This document shows, one piece after another, positions 1 to 8,765 of a stretch of 50,640 nt of DNA. A program made the translations under genes and the position numbers. Position 1 is the first letter of the stretch. The number at the start of each line of letters is the position of its first letter. Under the pieces are notes generated by a model that saw only the letters and a list, made by a program, of their open reading frames with translations, did no database searches and was not told the DNA's origin. Source of the DNA: Actinomadura sp. 6K520. Its GTDB lineage: Bacteria > Actinomycetota > Actinomycetes > Streptosporangiales > Streptosporangiaceae. The stretch lies in the NCBI RefSeq assembly GCF_004349245.1, contig NZ_SMLC01000040.1:1-50640 (forward strand). The letters run 5' to 3'.

Positions 1-47
1 GAGCGGGGGCACCGGGAGCGGGGGCACCGGGAGCGGGGGCCCCGGTG
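1..47. repeat. 15-bp tandem repeat coding Pro/Gly/Ala repeats
   Basis: Three near-identical 15-bp units (gagcgggggcaccgg), plus a degenerate fourth just downstream, lie in the 3' part of the first gene. On the minus strand they encode the repeated residues P-A-P-G-A. The unit length is a multiple of three, so changes in copy number keep the reading frame. The array continues beyond the left edge. Confidence 0.85.
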
Positions 48-784
48 GCAGGTGCACCGGGCGTCGCGGGCGTCAGGGAGCGGCGCCGCCACAGCAGGAA
101 GCCGCCGGCGCCGGCCGCGGCCACGACCACCAGGCCGCCACCGCCGAGCAGGAACGGCATCGCGGACCCGTCGTCCTTCGGCGCGGCCTCGGGCGCACCC
201 TCGGCGGGCGCGGTCGGCTGCGACTCGGCGAGGGTCCGCTCCTCCCGCTGCTGCACCTCCGCCGGCGGGGTCTCCGGGGCGGGCTTGCCGTTGTTGCCGG
301 GCCTGCCGGCCTTCGGCGGCGCGTACTTCGACTCCGGCAGCGTCTGGACGAACCTGAGCAGCGCCACGTCCGGCTTGCCGTTGCCGGCCTTCACGGCCTT
401 GCTGTAGGCGGTCTTCACCTGCCGCTCGGGCAGCGAGTTCGAGGTGACCCGGAACTGGTCGCCGGCGAGCACCGCGTAGGTGCCCTTGCGGTTCAGCATG
501 CCCGGCAGCCGCTGCAGGATCTGCCCGGCGTCGTTCCCGGCCGGGACGACCGCGACGAAGACCGGGACGGAGCGTCCCTGCGCCTGGCGGAGCAGTTCCT
601 GCGCCCCGTCCGACTCGTAGTACTTGGCCTTCGAGTCGACGTAGTAGCCGCTTTCGGTGATGCCCTCGGCGATCGCGTCGAGGTCGACCTCCGCGGACGC
701 CGGGGCGGCGGTCAGCCCGATCGCGGGCGCCAGCGCCAGCGTCAGCACCCCGGACGCGACGATGCGGCGGGAAGAGATGTTCAC
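1..784 (-). CDS. Secreted single-pass membrane protein, DUF6676/TPM-like, C-terminus cut by window edge
   Basis: 261 codons are visible and the frame runs off the left edge, so the C-terminus is missing. The GTG start at 784 is preceded by AGAAGGAG with good spacing. A Sec signal peptide (about residues 1-31, ending APASA) leads into an alpha/beta domain (about 32-150) that resembles actinobacterial DUF6676/TPM-type proteins such as Rv1476. A Pro/Glu-rich linker (about 155-210) and one membrane helix (about 212-232, followed by WRRR) come next. This predicts an outward-facing domain with a short cytoplasmic tail. The visible tail consists of five-residue Gly-Ala-Pro-rich repeats coded by 15-bp tandem units. 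Function is unknown; the family assignment is by eye and tentative. Confidence 0.75.
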   Translation of the reverse strand, partial: MNISSRRIVASGVLTLALAPAIGLTAAPASAEVDLDAIAEGITESGYYVDSKAKYYESDGAQELLRQAQGRSVPVFVAVVPAGNDAGQILQRLPGMLNRKGTYAVLAGDQFRVTSNSLPERQVKTAYSKAVKAGNGKPDVALLRFVQTLPESKYAPPKAGRPGNNGKPAPETPPAEVQQREERTLAESQPTAPAEGAPEAAPKDDGSAMPFLLGGGGLVVVAAAGAGGFLLWRRRSLTPATPGAPATGAPAPGAPAPGAPA

Positions 785-878
785 GAGAGCGGCTCCTTCT
801 AACACTCTGCGACGACCATTGACAGTACCGGCGTGACGTGGGGAAAGGTGACCGAAGCCGGGAAACGGCACCGATGGG

Positions 879-1775
879 TCAGATGCCGCGGCCCCGGGTG
901 TGCAGCGCGAGCAGGACGCGCTTGCCGGAGACGGCCCCCGACGCAACGGCGAGCGCGAACGGCACCCGCCGCTCGGCGGGGTTCGCCCGCAGTGCCCGCG
1001 CCGACCAGCGCAGCGCGTCCCGCCGCCGGCCGACGGTGGCGCAACCGAACGCGAGCTGCCCGTACACCCGCCCGGCGGCGCCCGGCACCTCGCCGATCTC
1101 CGGGTAGTGCTCCAGGAACCACTCCAGCGCCGCCACCTTCGTCTCCCACGCCTGCGCGTAGTAGGACGTGAGCCCCCACAGGACGCGGACGTACGGCTCG
1201 TCCACGTTGACGACGGGATGGCGGCGGGCGGCGCGCAGCGCGAGGTCCCAGTCCTCGCCCTGGCTGCCCGGGATCGTCTCGTCCACCATGCCGATCTCGA
1301 TGAGCGGCTCGCGGCGCGCCACGTAGGTGGACGAGTGGACGCTCATCATCCGGTCCCGGATGAGGGCGTCGTAGGTGACGCGGTCGGTCCCGGCGAGCCG
1401 GGGCAGCTCGCGCCCGTCGAAGTCGACGACGATCCCCGCGCTGCACAGCACCGCGCCGGGCTCCGCCTCCAGCGCCTTCACCTGGGCGGCGAGCTTGCCG
1501 GGCAGCCACTGGTCGTCGTCGTCGCAGAACGCGACGAGATCGGTGTCCAGCGCCAGGATGCCGGAGTTGCGGGCCCCCGCGAGGCCCGGCTCCCGGGTGT
1601 TGCCGATCACCTCGACGCGGTCCCCGGCGAGCGACATGTCCGGCTCCGCCCGGTCGAACACGACCACGGCGCGCAGCCCGCCTTCGTAGTCCTGCGCGAG
1701 GACCGACTCCAGCGCGCGGCGCAGCAGCTCCGGCCGGTCGCGGGTCGGGAGGACGACTCCCACGGAGGGTGGCAT
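879..1775 (-). CDS. Family 2 glycosyltransferase
   Basis: A 298-residue protein with a GT-A nucleotide-sugar binding fold. The N-terminus (VGVVLPTRDRP) is the first beta strand and loop typical of GT2. An Asp cluster (FCDDDDQW, about 88-95) supplies the DXD-like metal and nucleotide ligands, and GEDWDL (about 166-171) is the usual acceptor-side acidic motif. The last ~70 residues look helical, like a degenerate tetratricopeptide segment. There is no membrane helix, so it should act at the cytoplasmic face. It lies 102 bp downstream of cysN on the same strand; a link to the sugar-phosphate transferase at 5.3-6.8 kb in surface polysaccharide synthesis is inference. Donor and acceptor cannot be read from the sequence. 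Confidence 0.85.
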   Translation of the reverse strand: MPPSVGVVLPTRDRPELLRRALESVLAQDYEGGLRAVVVFDRAEPDMSLAGDRVEVIGNTREPGLAGARNSGILALDTDLVAFCDDDDQWLPGKLAAQVKALEAEPGAVLCSAGIVVDFDGRELPRLAGTDRVTYDALIRDRMMSVHSSTYVARREPLIEIGMVDETIPGSQGEDWDLALRAARRHPVVNVDEPYVRVLWGLTSYYAQAWETKVAALEWFLEHYPEIGEVPGAAGRVYGQLAFGCATVGRRRDALRWSARALRANPAERRVPFALAVASGAVSGKRVLLALHTRGRGI

Positions 1776-1877
1776 CGGGGGCCTGCCTTGCTCTGGTCGG
1801 GAGGGCTGGTCGGGAGGGACGGTGCGGGAGCCCGGTGGAACGGTGCCGCGGGGCCGTGCGGGCCCCGCGGCTGCCGG

Positions 1878-3203
1878 TCAGCTCGCGCCGGTGATCATTC
1901 CGGCGGCGACGGTGTTGTTGGTGGCCTCGTCGATGAGGATGAAGCCGCCGGTGAACCGGTTGCGGCCGTAGTCGTCGACGAAGAGCGGCTGCGTCACGCG
2001 CAGGGAGATGCGGCCGATCTCGTTGAGGCCGAGCTCGGTGGCCTGCTCGTCACGGTGCAGCGTGTTGACGTCCAGGCGGTAGTGCAGCTCCTTCACCAGC
2101 GCCTTCGCGGTGCGGGTGGTGTGCTTGACGATCAGCTTGGACCGCGCGGAGAGGGTGCGGTCGGGGGTCATCCAGCACACCATCGCGTCGAGATCCTGCG
2201 CGACCTCGGGCCGGTTGTTGGGCCGCGCGATCATGTCGCCCCGGGAGATGTCGATGTCGTCGGCCAGCCGCAGCGTCACCGACATCGGCGCGAACGCCTC
2301 GCTCACCGGGCCGCGCGGCCCGTCGATGTGGGTGATCGTCGTGGTCAGCCCCGACGGCAGGTGCACCACCTCGTCGCCCGGCTTGAGGACGCCGCCCGCG
2401 ACCTGGCCCGCGTAGCCGCGGTAGTCGTGCAGCTCCGGGTCCGTGGACGCGTGCGGGCGGATCACGTACTGCACCGGGAACCGCACGTCGATCAGGTTCC
2501 GGTCCGACGCGATGTGCACGTGCTCCAGGTGGTGCAGCAGCGACGAGCCCTCGTACCACGGCATGTTCACGCTGCGTTCCACGACGTTGTCGCCGTGCAG
2601 CGCGGAGATCGGCACGAACGTCAGGTCGGTCACGTCGAGCTTGGACGCGAACGCCGTGAACTCGTCCACGATGCGCTCGTACACGTCCTGGTCGTAGTCG
2701 ACGAGGTCCATCTTGTTGACCGCCACGACCAGGTGGGGCACCTGCAGCAGCGTGGCCAGGAACGCGTGCCGCCGCGACTGTTCCAGGATGCCCTTGCGGG
2801 CGTCCACCAGGATGATCGCCAGGTCGGCGGTGGACGCGCCCGTCACCATGTTGCGGGTGTACTGGATGTGCCCCGGCGTGTCGGCGATGATGAACTTCCG
2901 GCGCGGCGTCGCGAAGTAGCGGTAGGCGACATCGATCGTGATGCCCTGCTCCCGCTCGGCGCGCAGCCCGTCGGTCAGCAGCGCCAGGTTCGTGTACTCC
3001 TCGCCGCGGTCGACGCTGGTCTTCTCCACCGACTCCAGCTGGTCCTCGAAGATCGACTTGGAGTCGAACAGCAGCCGCCCGATCAGCGTGGACTTGCCGT
3101 CGTCGACACTGCCGGCGGTCGCGAACCGCAGCAGGTCCATCGACTTGGCCGGCTCGTGGGCCCTCGCGGGCGGGTTCGTCTGCGCGGGCTCGTTGCCGGC
3201 CAT
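1878..3203 (-). CDS. cysN: Sulfate adenylyltransferase subunit 1 (GTPase)
   Basis: A 441-residue elongation-factor-like GTPase that couples GTP hydrolysis to APS formation from ATP and sulfate, together with CysD. G1 is GSVDDGKST (31-39), G3 is DTPGH (about 109-113) and G4 is NKMD (about 163-166); two beta-barrel domains follow. The length fits CysN alone: no APS kinase (CysC) domain is fused, and no cysC lies in the window. The ATG overlaps the cysD stop (TGATG), so translation of the two subunits is probably coupled. Residues 1-22 are a low-complexity extension before the conserved domain. Confidence 0.97.
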   Translation of the reverse strand: MAGNEPAQTNPPARAHEPAKSMDLLRFATAGSVDDGKSTLIGRLLFDSKSIFEDQLESVEKTSVDRGEEYTNLALLTDGLRAEREQGITIDVAYRYFATPRRKFIIADTPGHIQYTRNMVTGASTADLAIILVDARKGILEQSRRHAFLATLLQVPHLVVAVNKMDLVDYDQDVYERIVDEFTAFASKLDVTDLTFVPISALHGDNVVERSVNMPWYEGSSLLHHLEHVHIASDRNLIDVRFPVQYVIRPHASTDPELHDYRGYAGQVAGGVLKPGDEVVHLPSGLTTTITHIDGPRGPVSEAFAPMSVTLRLADDIDISRGDMIARPNNRPEVAQDLDAMVCWMTPDRTLSARSKLIVKHTTRTAKALVKELHYRLDVNTLHRDEQATELGLNEIGRISLRVTQPLFVDDYGRNRFTGGFILIDEATNNTVAAGMITGAS

Positions 3204-4120
3204 CAGAAGTAGCCCTCCTTCTTGCGGTCCTCCATCGCGGCCTCACTGGTGCGGTCGTCGGCGCGGGTCTGCCCGCGCTCGGTGATCCGCGTCGCCGCGA
3301 TCTCCTCGATCACCTCGTCGAGGGACGTGGCGCTCGACTTCACGGCGCCGGTGCAAGACGCGTCCCCCACCGTCCGGTACCGGACGGTCGCCTCGAACTC
3401 CGGCTCGTCGTCGCCGCGGTTCGCGAACCCGGTCTGCGCGTCGAGCAGGAGCCCGTCGCGCTCGAACACCCGGCGGGTGTGCGCGAAGTAGATCGGCGGA
3501 AGCGCCAGCTCCTCGCGGCGGACGTAGTCCCAGATGTCCAGCTCGGTCCAGTTCGAGAGCGGGAAGACCCGGACGTGCTCGCCCAGCGTGATCCGGGTGT
3601 TGAACAGGTTCCACAGCTCCGGGCGCTGGTTCTTCGGATCCCACTGCCCGAACTCGTCGCGGAACGAGACGACCCGCTCCTTGGCGCGGGCCTTCTCCTC
3701 GTCGCGGCGCGCCCCGCCGAACGCGGCGTCGAACTGGTGCTCCTCGATCGCGTCCAGCAGCGTCGTCGTCTGCAGCCGGTTGCGGGACGCCCGGCGCCCC
3801 TTCTGCTCCACGACGCGGCCGCTGTCGATCGACTCCTGCACCGACGCCACCACCAGCCGGACGCCCAGCTCGGCGACCCGGCCGTCCCGGAACTCGATCA
3901 CCTCGGGGAAGTTGTGGCCGGTGTCGACGTGCATCACCGGGAACGGGATCGGGGCCGGCCAGAACGCCTTCTCGGCGAGGCGCAGCATCACCAGGCTGTC
4001 CTTGCCGCCCGAGAACAGCAGCACCGGCCGTTCGAACTCGGCCGCCACCTCCCGGAAGATCTGGATCGACTCCGCTTCGAGAACGTCTAGCTGGGACAGC
4101 AGATAATCGGAACGCTGCAT
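3203..4120 (-). CDS. cysD: Sulfate adenylyltransferase subunit 2
   Basis: A 305-residue PP-loop ATP pyrophosphatase that adenylates sulfate to APS in the cytoplasm, as a heterodimer with CysN. The PP-loop SGGKDS lies near residue 43, followed by HVDTGHNFPEV and the characteristic GGARRDEEKARAKER and WTELDIWDYV motifs. The ATG at 4120 opens directly with the conserved N-terminus (MQRSDYLLSQLDVLE); the frame is open much further upstream, but that part is unlike CysD. The gene sits between cysQ (122 bp upstream) and cysN (1-base overlap), forming a cysQ-cysD-cysN set. Confidence 0.97.
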   Translation of the reverse strand: MQRSDYLLSQLDVLEAESIQIFREVAAEFERPVLLFSGGKDSLVMLRLAEKAFWPAPIPFPVMHVDTGHNFPEVIEFRDGRVAELGVRLVVASVQESIDSGRVVEQKGRRASRNRLQTTTLLDAIEEHQFDAAFGGARRDEEKARAKERVVSFRDEFGQWDPKNQRPELWNLFNTRITLGEHVRVFPLSNWTELDIWDYVRREELALPPIYFAHTRRVFERDGLLLDAQTGFANRGDDEPEFEATVRYRTVGDASCTGAVKSSATSLDEVIEEIAATRITERGQTRADDRTSEAAMEDRKKEGYF

Positions 4121-4242
4121 GGTCTGTGGCTTCTCTCCACGCTTCTCTGGCAGATGCAACCGGTGGCGCGGAAGGGCGGGCGCCTTCCCACCGGATCGAA
4201 CGCCGGCCCGCCCCGCACGAGGCCCCACCGGCACCGGGCGGG

Positions 4243-5199
4243 TCACGGCAGGGCGCCGCTCACTTCCCGGATGCCGGTCAGGAGCGTCGACGCCGACACG
4301 GGATGGCACACCAGGATATCCGGCAGGCGCGGGTCCTCCCGGTTGTACTCCAGCGCGGCCCCGTCGACCCGGGACGCGTGCGCTCCGGCGGCCAGCGCGA
4401 CCGCCGCCGGGGCCGCCGAGTCCCACTCGTACTGGCCGCCCGCGTGCACGTACGCGTCGACCTCGCCGAGCAGCACCGCGGAGATCTTCGCCCCCGCCGA
4501 TCCGATCGGCACCAGCTCCACGTCGAGCTCCAGTTCCGCCGCGAGCCGGCGGACGAACTCCGGCGGCCGGGTGCGGCTGACGGCGATGCGGAGCTTGCCG
4601 GTGTCCGGTGCCGGGGCGTGCAGCGGCACCTCGCGCGGCAGCGTCCTGCGGGCCGTCCCCGAACCGGCCGTCACCGGGTCGGGCTCCCCCGGGTCGGTGC
4701 GGACGAGCGAGGCGCCGCCGGTCGCGTCCGTCCGGAGCGTCAGGCCCTGCGCCGGGAGCGCCACCGCCCCCGCGGCCAGCCGGCCCCCGCCGGACGGGTC
4801 GCGCCGCCACAGCGCCACGTGGACGGCCCAGTCGCGGCGGCCCTCCTCGGAGAACTCGCGGGTGCCGTCGAGCGGGTCGATGATCCACACCCGGTCGGCG
4901 GTGCGCCGCTCGGCGTCGGCGGTGTTGCGGGTCGGGGCGCGGCCGTCGCCGCGGGACCGCTTCCCCGCGGCCGACGAGCGGCCCTCCTCGGACAGGACGG
5001 CGTCGCCGGGACAGCGTTCGGCGAGCGCCGCCATGAGGTACTCGTGCGCCCGGAGGTCTCCCGTGTCCTTCAGGGCCCGCCCGTCGGCGAACCCCAGTTC
5101 GTCCCGCACGCCGAGCAGCAGCCGACCCGCCGCGCCGGCGAGCTCCGCCGCCAGGGCGTGGTCGTCCGCCGCCCCCTCGCGGGCGACATTGTCCGTCAT
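4243..5199 (-). CDS. cysQ: 3'(2'),5'-bisphosphate nucleotidase / inositol monophosphatase family (CysQ)
   Basis: About 318 residues. CysQ removes the 3'-phosphate from PAP/PAPS and so recycles the by-product of sulfate assimilation, which fits its place upstream of cysD-cysN. Metal-binding signatures of the inositol-monophosphatase superfamily are clear: SEEG near the N-terminal third, WIIDPLDGTREF in the middle, and YEWDSAAPAAVA near the C-terminus. A Thr/Pro/Arg-rich insert separates the second and third motifs. The start is uncertain: ATG 5199 gives MTDNVAREG, and ATG 5259 would add 20 poorly conserved residues. Neither has a strong ribosome binding site. Confidence 0.9.
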   Translation of the reverse strand: MTDNVAREGAADDHALAAELAGAAGRLLLGVRDELGFADGRALKDTGDLRAHEYLMAALAERCPGDAVLSEEGRSSAAGKRSRGDGRAPTRNTADAERRTADRVWIIDPLDGTREFSEEGRRDWAVHVALWRRDPSGGGRLAAGAVALPAQGLTLRTDATGGASLVRTDPGEPDPVTAGSGTARRTLPREVPLHAPAPDTGKLRIAVSRTRPPEFVRRLAAELELDVELVPIGSAGAKISAVLLGEVDAYVHAGGQYEWDSAAPAAVALAAGAHASRVDGAALEYNREDPRLPDILVCHPVSASTLLTGIREVSGALP

Positions 5200-5317
5200 C
5201 CCTTGATCACGTTCCCGACTCGACTGGTCTGTTCGGTCCACTTTCTCATGCGGGCGCACCGCCCCCGCGGCTCAGGGCCCCGCCCCGGTCGGCAAGTCCG
5301 CCCGCCGGTGCGCCCGC

Positions 5318-6793
5318 TCAATACGCGCCCGAGCCGCGGAAGACCGCCGACCAGGTCTTCCACATGATCTGCAGGTCCAGCGCGAGCGTCCAGTTGTCCA
5401 CGTACCGCAGGTCGAGCCGGACCGACTCCTCCCACGACAGGTCCGACCGGCCGCTCACCTGCCACAGGCCGGTCAGCCCCGGCTTCACCACCAGCCGCCG
5501 GTACACGTCGCCGCCGTACTGGGCGACCTCCTCCGGCAGCGGCGGACGCGGCCCCACCAGCGACATCTCCCCGCGCAGCACGTTGATCAGCTGGGGCAGC
5601 TCGTCCAGCGAGTAGCGGCGCAGCCACCGCCCCACCCAGGTGATCCGCGGATCCTCCCGGATCTTGAAGAGCACCCCGTCGTTCTCGTTGCGCTCCAGCA
5701 GCTCGTCCTTGCGCGCCTCCGCGTCCTGCACCATCGTGCGGAACTTCAGCACGGTGAACTCGCGGCCGCCGCGGCCCACCCGCGCCTGCCGGAACAGCAC
5801 CGGCCCGGAGCTCGTCACCTTGATCAGGACGGCGACGACCAGCAGCAGCGGGCTCAGCAGCACGAGGCCGCCGAGCGCGGCGGTGCGGTCGAACAGGCCC
5901 TTGAACACCTTCCGGCCGCCGTCCAGCTCGGGGTGCTCCACGTGCAGCAGCGGCAGGCCCGACACGGGGCGGATCGAGATCCGCGGGCCCGTGACGTCCA
6001 TCAGCGCGGGCGCGACGACGAGCTCCACGTCGTCCCGCTCGATCTGCCACGCCAGCCGGCGCAGCGCGACCCCGTCCATCTCCGGGCACGCCAGCACCGC
6101 GACGGAATCGGCGGCGATCCGGTCCGCGACCGCCGCGGCCTGGGCGAAGTCGCCCAGCACCGGCACGCCCTCCACCTCGGCGACCGCGTCGTCACCCGAC
6201 GCCAGCGCCGGGGGCAGGCACACCGCGGCGATGTCCATCCCGTGGTAGCGCTTCTGCCGCAGCACCTTGATGAGGTCGGCGACGGACGTCCGGTGCCCCA
6301 CCGCGACCACGCGCCGCATGCACTCGCCGTTCCAGCGCTTCTTGTGCAGCCACTTGCGGAGGCGGTACCGCGCCACGAGGTTGAGGAACGTCCCGAGCGG
6401 GAGGGCCATCACCACGTACCCGCGCGCCACCTCGGTCTTCGTCGCGTACGCCACGATCGCGACGGTGGCGGTGAGGATGAACCCGGCCCGCAGCACACGG
6501 TGGAACTCCTCGTAACCCACGCCGACGTACCGCGGCTGGTAGGCCCGGCACAGCATCAGCGTCGGCAGCCACACCATCGGGAGCACGACCGTCAACGCCA
6601 CGTAGGGGGCGTTCAGCTCGGTCGGCACGCCGGGGAACCGGAGCACGAACGCGATCACCCCGGCCGCCAGCATGCTGAGGAAGTCCAGATAGCCCGCCTT
6701 GCGACGGTAAGATCCGCTCCAGCTCTGCGACGACGAGCGCTTGGGATCATGGCGAATCGATGACTCGGCCTGCACCTTGTCAACGACGGCCAT
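5318..6793 (-). CDS. Polyprenyl-phosphate sugar-1-phosphate transferase (exopolysaccharide initiating enzyme)
   Basis: About 491 residues. The N-terminal part has about five membrane helices (about 20-150), the middle a Rossmann-like CoA_binding_3 domain (about 150-275), and the C-terminal ~200 residues the catalytic bacterial sugar transferase domain of the WbaP/ExoY type. Visible signatures are LFRQARVGRGGREFTVLKFRTM, RRYSLDELPQLINVL, SLVGPRP and KPGLTGLWQVSGRS. It would move a hexose-1-phosphate from a nucleotide sugar to undecaprenyl or decaprenyl phosphate at the inner membrane face. ATG 6793 has GGTGA upstream; ATG 6829 would add 12 residues. No flippase or polymerase genes are adjacent, so it may be a stand-alone priming enzyme. 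Confidence 0.93.
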   Translation of the reverse strand: MAVVDKVQAESSIRHDPKRSSSQSWSGSYRRKAGYLDFLSMLAAGVIAFVLRFPGVPTELNAPYVALTVVLPMVWLPTLMLCRAYQPRYVGVGYEEFHRVLRAGFILTATVAIVAYATKTEVARGYVVMALPLGTFLNLVARYRLRKWLHKKRWNGECMRRVVAVGHRTSVADLIKVLRQKRYHGMDIAAVCLPPALASGDDAVAEVEGVPVLGDFAQAAAVADRIAADSVAVLACPEMDGVALRRLAWQIERDDVELVVAPALMDVTGPRISIRPVSGLPLLHVEHPELDGGRKVFKGLFDRTAALGGLVLLSPLLLVVAVLIKVTSSGPVLFRQARVGRGGREFTVLKFRTMVQDAEARKDELLERNENDGVLFKIREDPRITWVGRWLRRYSLDELPQLINVLRGEMSLVGPRPPLPEEVAQYGGDVYRRLVVKPGLTGLWQVSGRSDLSWEESVRLDLRYVDNWTLALDLQIMWKTWSAVFRGSGAY

Positions 6794-6866
6794 ACACCAC
6801 TCACCAATCCCCTGTAACGCGCGCCCCATCAGCGCGATTCACACCGAAGACGGTTGAACGTCGCCT

Positions 6867-6891
6867 GAGGTTCACATACATCACGAACCTC
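6867..6891. promoter_or_regulatory. Inverted repeat upstream of the sugar transferase gene
   Basis: GAGGTTC (6867-6873) and GAACCTC (6885-6891) are perfect inverted arms separated by 11 bases, within the 254-bp gap between pth and the sugar transferase start. On the minus strand they lie about 75 bp before the ATG at 6793, a position suited to a repressor site or a leader hairpin. No regulator can be assigned. The rest of the gap shows no gene. Confidence 0.35.
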
Positions 6892-7047
6892 GTCCGACCA
6901 GCATCCTACGTTCGCTTTACCGTGGTCAGGGCCCGAACCGCGGTACCGGCCCGGCAACTCCGGCAAACTCGGACAGGCGCCCTTGAAAAGCCCAGTCAAG
7001 GACGCTTGATCATCGATGGGAACGCCGGCCCCCCTGGCCGGATCCGG

Positions 7048-7623
7048 TCAACCGGCGTGGAAGGCGTTCTGCGCCGCGCCGAGACCGTCCGCGAGCAACG
7101 CCTCCACCGCGTCCGCCGCACGTGCCACCTCTAGATCGAGGTCCTTCCGCTCCGCCGCGGAGAAGTCCTTCAGCACGAACGCCGCGGGGTCCATCCGCCC
7201 CGGCGGCCGGCCCACCCCGAACCGCACGCGCAGGTAATCACGCGACCCCAGCGACTTCGTCACCGACCGCAGCCCGTTGTGACCATTGTCACCGCCGCCC
7301 TGCTTCAACCGCACCGCACCGAACGGGATGTCCAGCTCGTCGTGGACGACGACGAGCCGCTCCACCGGAACCTTGTAGAAGTCGCACAGCGCCTTCACCG
7401 GCCCGCCCGACACGTTCATGAACGAACGCGGCTTCGCCAGCACCGCACGCGCACCCGCCAGCCGCCCCTCCAGGACGTCCGCCCGCGCCCGATGCGACTT
7501 GAACCTCCCACCGGCCCGCGCCGCCAGCACGTCCAGCACCATGAACCCCGCGTTATGCCGGTTCTTCGCGTACGACGGCCCCGGATTGCCCAACCCGGCC
7601 ACCAGCCAGAGATCCACCCTCAA
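7048..7623 (-). CDS. pth: Peptidyl-tRNA hydrolase
   Basis: A 191-residue protein of standard length. It cleaves the ester bond of peptidyl-tRNAs that fall off ribosomes and so recycles tRNA. The catalytic His is in KNRHNAGF (His23), the conserved Asn in RSFMNVSG (Asn70), the Asp in VVHDELD (Asp95), and the loop [12 protein letters not shown] binds the substrate. It is the last gene of the glmU-prs-rplY-pth row, 104 bp downstream of rplY with a strong hairpin in between, so its expression is probably partly separate from rplY. Confidence 0.97.
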   Translation of the reverse strand: MRVDLWLVAGLGNPGPSYAKNRHNAGFMVLDVLAARAGGRFKSHRARADVLEGRLAGARAVLAKPRSFMNVSGGPVKALCDFYKVPVERLVVVHDELDIPFGAVRLKQGGGDNGHNGLRSVTKSLGSRDYLRVRFGVGRPPGRMDPAAFVLKDFSAAERKDLDLEVARAADAVEALLADGLGAAQNAFHAG

Positions 7624-7643
7624 CCCCTCCAGGGAACGAACAC

Positions 7644-7679
7644 GGCCCCCGCGGTGCGCACTCGCGCACCGCGGGGGCC
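7644..7679 (-). terminator. Very stable hairpin between rplY and pth
   Basis: GGCCCCCGCGGTGCGC (7644-7659) is exactly complementary to 7664-7679 across a four-base loop (ACTC), giving a 16-bp perfect stem. There is no U-run after it. It lies after the rplY stop and 20 bp before the pth start codon, so it may terminate or attenuate read-through, or protect the rplY mRNA 3' end. Confidence 0.75.
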
Positions 7680-7727
7680 ATGAAAGACGACGGCGGCCCG
7701 GCTACCGGCCGCACCTCGGCGCCACCG

Positions 7728-8351
7728 TCACTCGGCGGCGCCCTCGCCCTCGCCCTCGGCACCCTCGGCCGCGGGCTCGGCGGCCTCCGCCTCGGCCTCC
7801 GGCTCCGTCGACACGGTCGCGTCCACGATCTGCAGGATCAGAATCTCCTCGTCCGCCGCCAGCGTCGTGCCCGGCGGAAGCCTCAGGTCCCGCGCCAGCA
7901 CCTGGCTGTCGATCTCCAGGCCGCTGATGTCGACCTCGACCGACTCCGGAATGTGCGTGGCCTCCGCCTCCACCGAGATCTCGACCTCGGTCTGCGCGAC
8001 CTGGGCACCCGCCACCACATCACCGACGAGCTGCACCGGCAGGTCCACCACGACCTTCTCGCCGCGCTTCACCATCAGCAGGTCGACATGCTCCAGGAAC
8101 CCCTTGATCGGGTCCCGCTGGACGTCCTTCGGCAGCGCCAGGCTCGGGCCGTCACCCAGCCCCTCGATCGTCAGCAGCACGTTCGGCGTCTTCAGCGCCA
8201 GCATCAGGTCGTGCCCCGGCAGCGAGATGTGCTGCGGGTCGGTGCCATGACCGTAGAGGACGGCGGGCACCTTGCCGGCCCGGCGGGTGCGCCGCGCGGC
8301 ACCCTTACCGAACTCGGTGCGCGGCTCGGCGGCGATGCGTACCTCGGACAC
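7728..8351 (-). CDS. rplY: 50S ribosomal protein L25/general stress protein Ctc
   Basis: A 207-residue long-form L25 (TL5/Ctc): an N-terminal 5S-rRNA-binding domain (about 1-95), a second beta domain (about 96-180) and a Glu/Ala-rich acidic tail (EAEAEAAEPAAEGAEGEGEG). The GTG start at 8351 is preceded by AAGGAG with 8-base spacing and opens with SEVRIAAEPRTEFGKGAARR, the usual L25 N-terminus; the frame is open further upstream but lacks family similarity there. It stands between prs and pth, the normal actinobacterial order. Confidence 0.96.
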   Translation of the reverse strand: MSEVRIAAEPRTEFGKGAARRTRRAGKVPAVLYGHGTDPQHISLPGHDLMLALKTPNVLLTIEGLGDGPSLALPKDVQRDPIKGFLEHVDLLMVKRGEKVVVDLPVQLVGDVVAGAQVAQTEVEISVEAEATHIPESVEVDISGLEIDSQVLARDLRLPPGTTLAADEEILILQIVDATVSTEPEAEAEAAEPAAEGAEGEGEGAAE

Positions 8352-8548
8352 GGCTGAAACTCCTTGTTGTTGCGATCCACGGCCGTCCGGCACCGGACGT
8401 CCGCTACGGACAGAGCGTTGCGATACACGCACGCCGACCAGGGCGTGCGCTCCCAAAGATTCTTTGCGTTCTCCCGGGGAATGCGGCTCCACTACGACAC
8501 CGCACTGACGACCCGGGCACACGCGGGTTAACAAAGTCTAGCAGTACT

Positions 8549-8716
8549 CATTGCAGTGCTCTTGGCGTCAGGCGCTAGCGCGCCTTCCTTCGGCGAGCAC
8601 TGCGGCGCGATCGCTGCATCGCTCCGGCTCGCCTTGCGGCTCGCTGCGCGATCAGGTTCCTCGCAGGCTCGGAACCTGCCTTCGGACGCGATCGCAAGCG
8701 TTGAGGTCGGTGCGTG
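8549..8716 (+). repeat. Dispersed structured intergenic repeat, copy A
   Basis: About 168 bp that recurs in reverse orientation at about 36101-36268. Shared blocks include TTGGCGTCAGGCGCT, CGCGATCGCTGCATCGCTCC, CTCGCTGCGCGATCAGGTT and TGCCTTCGGACGCGATCGCA. Inside copy A, CAGGTTCC (8653-8660) and GGAACCTG (8671-8678) form a perfect 8-bp stem around the loop TCGCAGGCTC. It contains no gene. The element type is unknown; it could be a MITE-like or REP-like sequence, but I see no clear terminal repeats or target duplication. Confidence 0.85.
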
Positions 8717-8765
8717 GTTGGGCAACGGGCCGGGGTCGGCGCGTCGGGGCGGCTGGGGGTGTGTC

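Noticed and set aside
900..3212. A 770-codon plus-strand open frame over the GT2 and cysN genes
   Set aside because: Antisense shadow: composition is skewed to Arg/Val/Gly/His/Asp, and it lies opposite clear GT2 and CysN proteins.
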